A DNA stretch of 37,297 nt from Blautia sp. (GTDB lineage Bacteria > Bacillota > Clostridia > Lachnospirales > Lachnospiraceae). Both the position numbers and the translations under genes were made by a program. The notes under the pieces were generated by a model, which did no database searches, was not told the DNA's origin, and saw only the letters and a program-made list of their open reading frames with translations. Positions within the stretch are counted from its first letter, which is position 1, and each line of letters opens with the position of its first letter. Where the stretch lies: assembly GCA_023667395.1 (NCBI GenBank), contig JAMPAC010000025.1, forward strand, positions 1 to 37,297, in the 5' to 3' direction. Below, piece by piece: positions 17,120-23,883 of this stretch.

Positions 17120-17334
17120 CAAATATATCAGAACTTTTTGAGACTACACAAATTTTAAAATTTACATATGATATAAGTGTTGAAAATATTATCGGAACTT
17201 TTCTATATCTGAAAAAATGCGCGAAATTGTTTTCTTCTAATCTTTTAAATATTATCAGAACTTTTACATCTGTAATGCTGATTCCAGGAGCATTTCTTTA
17301 AAAGTTCCTGATAATCAAAATGTTCCGATAACTT
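17120..17334. repeat. Cluster of degenerate TTATCRGAACTTTT repeats
   Basis: Three direct copies begin their ATCRGAAC core at 17127, 17191 and 17254, spaced 64 and 63 bases. The second and third share a 19-base block (17184-17202 and 17247-17265) with one mismatch. Two inverted copies follow (about 17300-17315 and 17320-17334), and two more degraded inverted copies lie upstream near 16899 and 17019. No spacer regularity or nearby cas gene supports CRISPR. Confidence 0.65.
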
Positions 17335-17336
17335 TC

Positions 17337-17383
17337 GCCAGCAATGTTTCAGAATATCCTTTTGGATATTCTGAAACGCTGGC
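17337..17383. repeat. Large perfect hairpin (20-bp arms)
   Basis: GTTTCAGAATATCC (17346-17359) and GGATATTCTGAAAC (17364-17377) pair perfectly over 14 bp around a TTTT loop. GCCAGC (17337-17342) and GCTGGC (17378-17383) extend the stem across a three-base bulge. No T-run follows on either strand, so a terminator role is unlikely; it looks like a structured end of a mobile element or a repeat unit. Confidence 0.7.
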
Positions 17384-17898
17384 TGGGGACACCCCAGACC
17401 CCGGCAGAGCGCACTCCGCTCTCTGCGCACATGCCTTGCGGCATGGCTTTTTCCAGGCACAGCCCGAGAAATCCTTCCACATCATTCCAACTATCCGACA
17501 CAAAAATCTCTTTCTGTAAAAGCCCCCGCACTATAAATTACCAACAGCATGGTCTCCCTGTCCCCCCATACAAAAGACCGGGGATTCCTTCACCAACGGA
17601 AAAGAAATTCCCGGTACTCTGCCATAACAACCTTTTATAAATTTATTCTCCTGCTACCTGTAAATACTTTTTCCAAACCCATAGGCTTCCACCAGATGAT
17701 AAAACTTGGATCATAAAATCTGACCTATGATCCTATGGTAAGAGACAGCCCGTTTCCCATGCTGGCATCTTCTTCCGTCGCCAGTGCCTTGCCCGCTCCC
17801 GTACCGTACAGGTCTGCGGACAAGGAAACGGCGAGATCCCGCCCCGCCGTTTTTCCCCACATGGAGTTTTCCATTTCCCCCAGCTCCAGCTTCCTGCC

Positions 17899-18261
17899 CT
17901 AACCATACACGATCTCCTGCAGGACCATCTCCTCCGCCTGCGCCGTGAAGCTGTTCACTGCCTGCACCTAGGCCATCTGTTCTTTCTCTTTCAGGACTTC
18001 ATCCACACCGTTTTTCTCCATCAGCCACGCCACGGTCTGCTCCACCTGTTCACGAGCCCGCCTATCAGTCTCCCGCAGGTGCGGCAGGAGCCGCCCTGTC
18101 AGCAGCATGGACGTGTATGTCCCCCTGTGATGTTCCATCAGGAAACTCTGCCTTAACATCCCGTATTTCCCTAACGGCGTCTCCTCCATTTCTTTCTCTC
18201 CGTCCAGTTCCAGATCCGGGATCAGGTATTCCCCGCATTTCCTATACTCCAGTGCTTCCAT
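17899..18261 (-). pseudogene. tnpV: tnpV-like gene interrupted by an amber codon
   Basis: The frame from ATG 18261 encodes a protein resembling the TnpV family, small proteins carried by Firmicutes transposons: LGKYGMLRQSFLMEHHRGTY, then LLTGRLLPHLRETDRRA and EQTVAWLMEKNGVDEVLKEK. A TAG at 17968-17970 ends it after 97 residues, but the frame continues with the expected family C-terminus (VQAVNSFTAQAEEMVLQEIVYG) to a second stop at 17899. The family usually has tryptophan at the interrupted position, so a single TGG to TAG change explains it. Full length would be 120 residues, normal for the family. Part of a decayed mobile element. Confidence 0.7.
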
Positions 18262-18387
18262 ATCCTCCGCTCCTTCCTTGCATTAAGCATTAAAATATTT
18301 TGTACTTTAAACCTAAACAATATGCCGGTCTGGAAACATACCGACAGAAAAAGAAATCTCCTGACATACCCACACCCCGCCGCCTTT

Positions 18388-18627
18388 TCATATCCGGCTT
18401 TCCCGTTTGTACCTGACGGCCACTTCCGCCACCGTCCCGAACTCGATGCTCTCAGCCCCGGCTTCACTCTTTTCAATGATGATCCTGCCCCGCTCACATC
18501 CCACTGTCAGCCTGTCCCCTATGGAAAAACCAAGGCTGTCCAGCCACTGTCCCTGGAGCGTTATCCTGGGGACCGGGGAATAGTCCTTTGTGCTTCCCCT
18601 GTAAACGGTTACTTTTCTTTCTTCCAT
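18388..18627 (-). CDS. SymE-like (AbrB-fold) protein
   Basis: A 79-residue protein. The core PRITLQGQWLDSLGFSIGDR followed by LTVGCERGRIIIEK matches the SymE toxin family, which has an AbrB-like fold and in E. coli is an SOS-induced toxin controlled by an antisense RNA. ATG 18627 follows AGGAGG by nine bases, an excellent site. It sits 126 bases upstream of the broken tnpV on the same strand, so both probably belong to one old mobile element inserted downstream of the tRNA genes. Whether it is toxic here is unknown. About 255 bases between it and the terminator at 18884 hold no gene I can support. Confidence 0.65.
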   Translation of the reverse strand: MEERKVTVYRGSTKDYSPVPRITLQGQWLDSLGFSIGDRLTVGCERGRIIIEKSEAGAESIEFGTVAEVAVRYKRESRI

Positions 18628-18883
18628 ACGATTCTTCCTCCTGTACTTCCGCCATGTGGGATGGTCCCTGTCCATCCCCTGGCTGGTGGATGATATTGTT
18701 CCCAGACCGTATCCCACGCCTGGTTTTTCTCTTTGTCCCGCTTTCCTGAAGATACGGAAAACCGGCAGCCAAACCCCATCAGGAAACGCAGTCCCGGTCT
18801 GTTTTTTCGGTTATCACTCATGTGCCTGCTCTTGCAGCCACCCGTACTATCCTGTCCCCCTTTAAAGCAATTTTCCGGACACC

Positions 18884-18913
18884 AAAAAACCCGCAAACAC
18901 TGATGTTTACGGG
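18884..18913 (-). terminator. Intrinsic terminator after the tRNA genes
   Basis: On the minus strand CCCGTAAACA, loop TCAG, TGTTTGCGGG, then six T. One G-T wobble in ten pairs. It follows tRNA-Asn by about 30 bases and should end the tRNA transcript. A further 8-bp perfect stem (AGGTGTCA/TGACACCT, 18919-18940) lies between it and the tRNA. Confidence 0.85.
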
Positions 18914-18944
18914 CTTTCAGGTGTCATCCCTTTGACACCTTTAG

Positions 18945-19016
18945 CTCCCCGAGTAGGGCTCGAACCTACAACAACTCGGTTAACAGCCGAGTGCTCTACC
19001 ATTGAGCTATCGAGGA
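18945..19016 (-). tRNA. tRNA-Asn (anticodon GTT)
   Basis: Cloverleaf readable on the minus strand: acceptor TCCTCGA/TCGGGGA, D-arm AGCTCAATGGTAGAGC, anticodon stem CTCGG/CCGAG around loop CTGTTAA (anticodon GTT), T-arm with GGTTCGAGCCC, discriminator G. The CCA end is not encoded. Transcribed after tRNA-Gly, 76 bases upstream. Confidence 0.95.
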
Positions 19017-19092
19017 TCATCAATTACTATTTACAAAATATTATATCCGGTTCTCCACAAAGTATACCAAACCTTTGCAAAGAAATTAAAAA

Positions 19093-19163
19093 AGCAGGAT
19101 ACGGGAGTCGAACCCGCCTCTTCAGCTTGGGAAGCTGACATACTACCGATGTACTAATCCTGC
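19093..19163 (-). tRNA. tRNA-Gly (anticodon CCC)
   Basis: Minus-strand cloverleaf: acceptor GCAGGAT/ATCCTGC, anticodon stem TCAGC/GCTGA around loop TTCCCAA (anticodon CCC), T-loop GGTTCGACTCC, discriminator T. The 71-base length and the sequence fit Firmicutes tRNA-Gly(CCC). CCA is not encoded. Confidence 0.95.
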
Positions 19164-19338
19164 ATAAACTGTATCGTTACATGCTCACGGCCATTTCCGC
19201 CTCATGTACTTATACATTATACCACACCAAAACCATTTTGAACAGACATTTTTTTATTTTATGGCTGAATTGCTGCAGAAACAATGGTCACGGCCCAACA
19301 GTACACTGCCAGGCCGTAAAACTATGTTTCACCGCTTC

Positions 19339-19695
19339 TTAAGCGATCTTGGTCTTAGCCAGTTCCACCAGGGTCTTGAATCCCTCCGCATCGTTTACTG
19401 CCATCTCAGCCAGCATCTTTCTGTTCATATCCACGCCTGCCAGCTTCAGTCCATACATGAATTTGCTGTAGGAAAGGCCATTCATCCTTGCAGCCGCATT
19501 GATACGGGCGATCCAAAGCTGTCTGAACTGACGCTTTCTCTCTTTTCTTCCTGCATAAGAACTTGCCAGCGCCCTCATAACAGCCTGTTTTGCTACCCTG
19601 TACTGCTTGCTCCTTGCTCCTCTGTAGCCTTTTGCAAGCTTCAATACTCTGTTATGTTTCTTCCGGGCATTCATGCCGCCTTTAATTCTTGCCAT
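19339..19695 (-). CDS. rplT: 50S ribosomal protein L20
   Basis: 118 residues, the normal L20 length, beginning [20 protein letters not shown] with the strongly basic N-terminal extension and the conserved [20 protein letters not shown] core. L20 is an assembly protein binding 23S rRNA, and in Firmicutes it also represses its own operon by acting on the leader. It is the last gene of infC-rpmI-rplT, 22 bases after rpmI. Confidence 0.98.
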   Translation of the reverse strand: MARIKGGMNARKKHNRVLKLAKGYRGARSKQYRVAKQAVMRALASSYAGRKERKRQFRQLWIARINAAARMNGLSYSKFMYGLKLAGVDMNRKMLAEMAVNDAEGFKTLVELAKTKIA

Positions 19696-19717
19696 GTCTT
19701 ATTCCTCCTCACCTGAC

Positions 19718-19915
19718 TTATAAATAGGGTAAAATCTTCTTCATGTTCTTTACATTCGTTGCATCCGTTATCGCAGGTTTCCTGAGATTACGTTTGGTCT
19801 TCCTCGTCTTCTTGGTCAGGATATGGCGCTTGTAGGCCTTATTTCTCTTTAATTTACCTGTTCCGGTTACTTTAAAACGCTTTGCAGCTGATCTGCTTGT
19901 CTTCATTTTTGGCAT
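19718..19915 (-). CDS. rpmI: 50S ribosomal protein L35
   Basis: 65 residues, [20 protein letters not shown] onward with the [15 protein letters not shown] basic block; normal L35 length and sequence. It lies between infC and rplT in the classical operon, with a GGAGG site before ATG 19915. Confidence 0.98.
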   Translation of the reverse strand: MPKMKTSRSAAKRFKVTGTGKLKRNKAYKRHILTKKTRKTKRNLRKPAITDATNVKNMKKILPYL

Positions 19916-19963
19916 ATCGGTTTCCTCCTAGACTTTGATTTGATTTATCTTAACTTTCGGCGC

Positions 19964-20470
19964 TTAACGCTTTTCAGTTAAAAACATGGTCATGCTCCTG
20001 CCCTCCACCTTGGGAGCCTTTTCCACCACGGAGATATCGGACAGGCTTTCAGCAAAATCATCCAGAATATGTTTGCTGTTGTTCATGTGCGCCATTTCAC
20101 GACCGCGGAACCGGAGCGTGACCTTAACCTTGTCACCCTTGGTCAGGAATTTCCTTGCGGCATTGATCTTGGTATTCAGATCGTTGGTGTCGATGTTCGG
20201 AGACAGGCGGATTTCCTTGATCTCGATGGTCTTCTGCTTCTTCCTGGCTTCTTTCTCCTTACGGACCTGTTCATACTTGAACTTTCCGTAATCAACAATC
20301 TTACACACAGGGGGCTTCGCGGTAGGAGCGATCTTCACCAGATCCAGTTCCGCTTCCTCGGCAAGCCGCATCGCTTCCCTCGCGGACATGATGCCAAGCT
20401 GTTCGCCGTTCTCCCCAATCAGACGTACTTCTTTGTCCCTAATCTGTTCGTTAATCATTAAATCGCTAAT
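19964..20470 (-). CDS. infC: Translation initiation factor IF-3 (AUU start)
   Basis: A 168-residue IF-3: N-terminal domain from MINEQIRDKEVRLIGENGEQ, linker, and C-terminal domain with KEIRLSPNIDTNDLNTKI and VTLRFRGREMAH. The start is best read as ATT at 20470-20468: GGAGG (20480-20484) is nine bases before it, while the ATG at 20458 lies 21 bases from that site. An AUU start is the well-known basis of IF-3 autoregulation in bacteria. The four extra residues are ISDL. First gene of infC-rpmI-rplT. Confidence 0.95.
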   Translation of the reverse strand: MSDLMINEQIRDKEVRLIGENGEQLGIMSAREAMRLAEEAELDLVKIAPTAKPPVCKIVDYGKFKYEQVRKEKEARKKQKTIEIKEIRLSPNIDTNDLNTKINAARKFLTKGDKVKVTLRFRGREMAHMNNSKHILDDFAESLSDISVVEKAPKVEGRSMTMFLTEKR

Positions 20471-20646
20471 GGCCTTATACCTCCATAAGAAAATATTAGA
20501 AAAGGTGGATAGCATACCTATCCACCTGATTTCACTTTCCGCAGACCACACCCCATGCAGTCTGTATTAAAAATGTGAACTCTTACAAGCCCGATTGCCG
20601 TAAGGTGAGAGTGGATACTCTGCTTGTTGTCGTGTTTCCCACACGT
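20471..20646 (-). ncRNA. L20-type leader of the infC operon with attenuator
   Basis: About 175 bases of leader precede infC. It opens with a CGTGT/ACACG hairpin near the predicted start point and ends in a terminator-like stem: GGTGGATAG and CTATCCACC (20504-20526) with a five-base loop, followed on the minus strand by TTTTCT. The terminator ends just upstream of the infC ribosome binding site. This arrangement matches Firmicutes L20 leaders, where L20 binding favours premature termination. Identification rests on position and structure. Confidence 0.75.
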
Positions 20647-20651
20647 TAAAT

Positions 20652-20680
20652 AGAGTACCACACAGCGCCCTATTTGTCAA
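20652..20680 (-). promoter_or_regulatory. Sigma-A promoter of infC-rpmI-rplT
   Basis: Minus strand TTGACA (20675-20680), 17-base spacer, TACTCT (20652-20657). Start point near 20645, directly before the leader hairpins. Confidence 0.75.
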
Positions 20681-20718
20681 TACACAATTTTACTTTTCTG
20701 ATCCGTCTTTTGAACCGC

Positions 20719-21039
20719 CTATTTATCGGTAAATGTGGCGCATGCGGTTCCCTCGCAGCTGCAGGCGCCGCATCCGCAGATATCGACATGTCCTGCGTTG
20801 CATTTGTAGTCGCTGTTGTACTCACAGTTGCACGCTTCGCAGTCAATGCTGATGGTATGGCTGGGATGAGCGGTCGAATTCCTGAAAGTATCCTGTCCCT
20901 CCCGTCTCTGGACAAAACTTTCGCAGCAGGTGTCGTCGCAGCTGCTGGCGTGCCTGCCGCCCACCATGATATCCCCTTTGCAGCAGAGATGCTGGTCATT
21001 GTAGACGCAATTATCAACGGAACACTTTAATTCTGCCAT
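20719..21039 (-). CDS. Double DUF1540 cysteine-rich protein
   Basis: 106 residues with two DUF1540 units. The first is KCSVDNCVYNDQHLCCKGDI through CCESF, the second IDCEACNCEYNSDYKCNAGH through ACATF. Each has the CxxxxCxYN...C...C spacing thought to bind metal. The domain is common in spore-forming Clostridia and its function is unknown. ATG 21039 has AGGAGG seven bases upstream; the frame upstream of it is not used. It lies 73 bases after the J-protein gene, separated by a stem (GGTCTG/CAGACC, 21078-21093, extended by CAGTA/TACTG) with no T-run, so partial read-through from the thrS operon is possible. Confidence 0.8.
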   Translation of the reverse strand: MAELKCSVDNCVYNDQHLCCKGDIMVGGRHASSCDDTCCESFVQRREGQDTFRNSTAHPSHTISIDCEACNCEYNSDYKCNAGHVDICGCGACSCEGTACATFTDK

Positions 21040-21112
21040 ATGATTTCCTCCTGTCTTTTCATTGCCCTGTTCAGTACGGTCTGCGCACAGACCTACTGTC
21101 AGTATGTCTGAT

Positions 21113-22138
21113 TCAGGAGAAAATATACGCCAATACAAGTGTTGCGACAAAATCAATGATCATAAGTGCGATTATGATATATTTTACGTAACCATGGCTT
21201 TTCGGCGCAGGGTTCTCAGGAATCGTCTGTCCCGTCTTTGGGTCGATCTGTCTGGCGATCACAATATTTCGTTTTAAGCGGGCGTCTTCTTCCGAGAGAA
21301 CGCCGTTTTCCCTGCGAATTTCCGCAAACCGGGATTTCAGCCACGTCCATTCCGCACTTTTTTCACCATAACGGAACAACTCTTTTCCCAAAATATACCA
21401 AATATGATCATCCATACCCCGCAGCTGCGTCAAAACGGAAAGCGCCGCGGCGATCATATGCGTATCCTTTAAGTCTTCCGCGGTAAGGCATTTTCTTACG
21501 GCGTCCGCCCACAGACTGATGTCGTCACGGGCCGCGCTGTGGCAGAGATCATCCATCTGTTTTTCAAACTGTTCTAGGCGCTCTGTCCTGTCCCCGTCAA
21601 GCTGGTAATAAGCAAAACCGGAACCCGGCGGAACCTGCTTTTCCGCCTGCGTCTTATAATGATACTGGTAACCGCCGTTTTCAGGTTTCGCCGAATCATC
21701 CGCCGCCTCATGGCGGCCTGTCCCATATCTGTACCAATGATGGGCATCCTCCCTTTCCGGCGGGGTCTCCAGCGTTTTCATTTTTCCCTGATGCCCATAA
21801 TGATAGTCCGTGCCGACAGACTTTTCCCCATGCCTGTACTGACCGGTGTCAGTGTTCTTTTTGCTGTCAGCGCTTTTTTCATCCTGCCCGCCACCGCCGC
21901 TGTCACCGCCTTTTCCGCCACGCTGCGCCAAACCGTTCCCGGCATTTTCCGCCGTCATGCTTCCCGCCGCCCCATCCGCCAGCGAAAGGGCCTGCTTATA
22001 CGCCTCCCGCAGCAGCCTGGCCTCCTCGGGCATATCCTCCGGGTGATACTTTTTTGACTGGCGGGCATAAGCTTTCCTGATTGCGTCCCTGTCGCGGGTT
22101 GCGTCTATTTCCAGCCAATCCCATATTGTACGGAACAT
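21113..22138 (-). CDS. Membrane-anchored J-domain protein with HPE motif
   Basis: 341 residues. The N-terminal 50 residues are a J-domain (IWDWLEIDATRDRDAIRKAY followed by ARQSKKYHPED), but the obligatory HPD tripeptide reads H32-P33-E34. A long low-complexity glycine/histidine/lysine-rich linker follows, then a folded region with tryptophans, and a single C-terminal membrane segment (IIIALMIIDFVATLVLAYIF) ending at the C-terminus, so it is tail-anchored. It starts three bases after the stop of the Hsp70 gene and is its obvious co-chaperone. Similar HscC plus membrane J-protein pairs exist in E. coli (HscC with DjlB/DjlC). Confidence 0.85.
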   Translation of the reverse strand: MFRTIWDWLEIDATRDRDAIRKAYARQSKKYHPEDMPEEARLLREAYKQALSLADGAAGSMTAENAGNGLAQRGGKGGDSGGGGQDEKSADSKKNTDTGQYRHGEKSVGTDYHYGHQGKMKTLETPPEREDAHHWYRYGTGRHEAADDSAKPENGGYQYHYKTQAEKQVPPGSGFAYYQLDGDRTERLEQFEKQMDDLCHSAARDDISLWADAVRKCLTAEDLKDTHMIAAALSVLTQLRGMDDHIWYILGKELFRYGEKSAEWTWLKSRFAEIRRENGVLSEEDARLKRNIVIARQIDPKTGQTIPENPAPKSHGYVKYIIIALMIIDFVATLVLAYIFS

Positions 22139-22141
22139 CTG

Positions 22142-23869
22142 TCAGTCTCCTGTCTCGTCGTCGTCCTCAAAGGTCCTGTCCCATTCATCGGTGTCAAAGT
22201 CCTGGAAAGCAAACATGGATACCTGCAGCATGGACAGCTGGACGGTAAAACTCCGGTATGCCTTTTCCACGGCTATGGCGCTCTGGCTGTCCAGGGCTTT
22301 CTCAAAATGAGCCATGGCGTCAGACAAAAATTTCTGCTGATCCTGGTTGCACTCCACATACAATGCATTGGCCTGCTCCAGCAGATACTTATTCCGTTCC
22401 ATATCCCGGGGATGTGTCTTCATGCCCTCCAGGGCGGCTTTCCTCTCCCGGATCTCCTCCTCGGACATCCTGCCGGAACTGCTCAGTTCCCTGTGCACAT
22501 GTTCCCCTGACTCCAGACAGTCGATGTCGATGTCAAAAATGCCGTTTATATCATAGGAAAAACGCACGTTAAAATTAACCTGTCCCTTAGGTTTGGCAGG
22601 AATGATCAGCATGATCGACATCAACAGCAGATTGCGGGACGCGGTACGGTTTTCCCCCTGATAAATCTGAAAATTGATCTTATTCTGATAATCATCCACT
22701 GTGGTATAAGGCCTCACGCAGCTGCAGGGAAGGGTCTGGTTCTTCATGATGATCGGTGACATGATATCGTTGGTTATCTTCACTCCCAATGTGAACGGAC
22801 AGATATCCGAAAGCACGATATCCCGGATGCCCTCTTTCCGCTGCCTGATGCCGCAGAGGATCCCGGTGCCCTCGCAGACGATCTCGTCCGGGTTGCCGCC
22901 CTCGCTGATCTTGCCCTGGAAAAGCCTGGAAACGAACTGCCGAACCACGGGCATCTTAGAGGAACCGCCCACCATGATGACCCTGGAAATATTTCCTACT
23001 GTCACCATGCCATCGTTCATCAGCCGGGTCAGGACTTTCTGGATCTCCACAAAAAGTTCCCCCGAAAAATCGATCAGCCGCTGGTTATCCAGTTCATAGG
23101 AGTACTCCTTTTCCTCGATTCTCACCTGCATGAGCGCTGCTTCCGCATCCGTCAGCTTCATCTTGGTCTTCTCCGCCTCCCGCAGCAGGATCTCCTGTGT
23201 CCGGCGGGAAAGCGCATCCCATGAAAGCCCGTTTTTCTCGCAGAAATCATAGGCGATCAGGGCGTTAAAGTCCTTTCCTCCCAGTTTATTGTTGCCGGCA
23301 ATGGTCCGGATCTCGATAATATTGTCAAAAGAATCCACCAGGGAAACGTCCAGCGTGCCCCCGCCGAAGTCAAATACAATGAACATTTCCTCTTCGTTGT
23401 AATGTTCTATATGATAAGAAAGCGCCGCAGAGGAAGGCTCATTGATCAATCTGTCCACTTTCAGCCCCGCCAGCAGCCCCGCATTTCTGGTGGCCGCCCG
23501 CTGCCTGTCGTTAAAATAGGCAGGCACGCTGATGACCGCCTCCTCCACCGGATATCCCAGTTCGGATTCGGCATCCTCCTTTAACTGCTTCAGTACCAGC
23601 GCCGACAGCTCCTCCGGGGTGTATACATGGCCAAAAGCGGTATACCTGGTTTCCGTTCCCATCTCCCGCTTAAATTCCCGGAACGTTACTTCCGGGTGGG
23701 TGACCAGACGTTCTTTCGCGGTTTTTCCCACATAGACGGTACCGTCCCCGTCGAAGCTGACAATGGAGGGGGTCATGCTGTCCCCGAACCGGTTTTTTAG
23801 TATCCGCACACCGCTTTCCTCCCACACGCAGACAAGGCTGTTGGTGGTTCCAAGGTCAATTCCGATCAT
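22142..23869 (-). CDS. hscC: HscC-like Hsp70 chaperone
   Basis: 575 residues. ATPase motifs are intact: GIDLGTTNS at residue 3, INEPSSAALSY, FDFGGGTLDVS and VGGSSKMPVVR. The substrate-binding part is shorter and more divergent than in DnaK (about 610-640 residues) and the acidic C-terminus is DDDETGD rather than the EEVD-like DnaK end, which points to an HscC-type specialised Hsp70. It lies 14 bases after thrS with its AGGAG overlapping the thrS stop region, and three bases before a J-protein gene. dnaK itself is usually with grpE and dnaJ, which are absent here. Confidence 0.88.
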   Translation of the reverse strand: MIGIDLGTTNSLVCVWEESGVRILKNRFGDSMTPSIVSFDGDGTVYVGKTAKERLVTHPEVTFREFKREMGTETRYTAFGHVYTPEELSALVLKQLKEDAESELGYPVEEAVISVPAYFNDRQRAATRNAGLLAGLKVDRLINEPSSAALSYHIEHYNEEEMFIVFDFGGGTLDVSLVDSFDNIIEIRTIAGNNKLGGKDFNALIAYDFCEKNGLSWDALSRRTQEILLREAEKTKMKLTDAEAALMQVRIEEKEYSYELDNQRLIDFSGELFVEIQKVLTRLMNDGMVTVGNISRVIMVGGSSKMPVVRQFVSRLFQGKISEGGNPDEIVCEGTGILCGIRQRKEGIRDIVLSDICPFTLGVKITNDIMSPIIMKNQTLPCSCVRPYTTVDDYQNKINFQIYQGENRTASRNLLLMSIMLIIPAKPKGQVNFNVRFSYDINGIFDIDIDCLESGEHVHRELSSSGRMSEEEIRERKAALEGMKTHPRDMERNKYLLEQANALYVECNQDQQKFLSDAMAHFEKALDSQSAIAVEKAYRSFTVQLSMLQVSMFAFQDFDTDEWDRTFEDDDETGD

Positions 23870-23883
23870 AACTTTCTCCTGTG

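Larger units (their letters stand above)
16867..17898. other. Gene-poor debris region with repeats and hairpins
   Basis: About 1 kb without a convincing gene. The left part (to 17,340) is AT-rich and carries the dispersed TTATCRGAACTTTT repeats; the middle holds a large hairpin and a GC-rich stretch with two small inverted repeats (GCAGAG/CTCTGC at 17404/17421 and CATGCC/GGCATG at 17430-17445 followed by T5). At 17725-17874 on the minus strand a 49-codon reading frame, preceded by a GGAG-like site and directly after the tnpV remnant, may be a fragment of a mobile-element gene; I do not recognise it and do not call it a gene. Confidence 0.6.

Noticed and set aside
17104-17301. 65-codon plus-strand frame in the repeat cluster
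   Set aside because: Built from the degenerate repeats, no ribosome binding site, and no known similarity.
16890-17334. CRISPR array
   Set aside because: Repeats are short, degenerate and in both orientations, and there is no cas gene in the window.
18609-18896. 95-codon minus-strand frame overlapping the SymE start
   Set aside because: No family resemblance; the SymE frame has a far better ribosome binding site. It may contain decayed mobile-element sequence but no gene can be supported.
19291-19320. Possible rplT terminator stem (CACGGCC with GGCCGT)
   Set aside because: Imperfect pairing and no T-run on the minus strand, so not called as a terminator.
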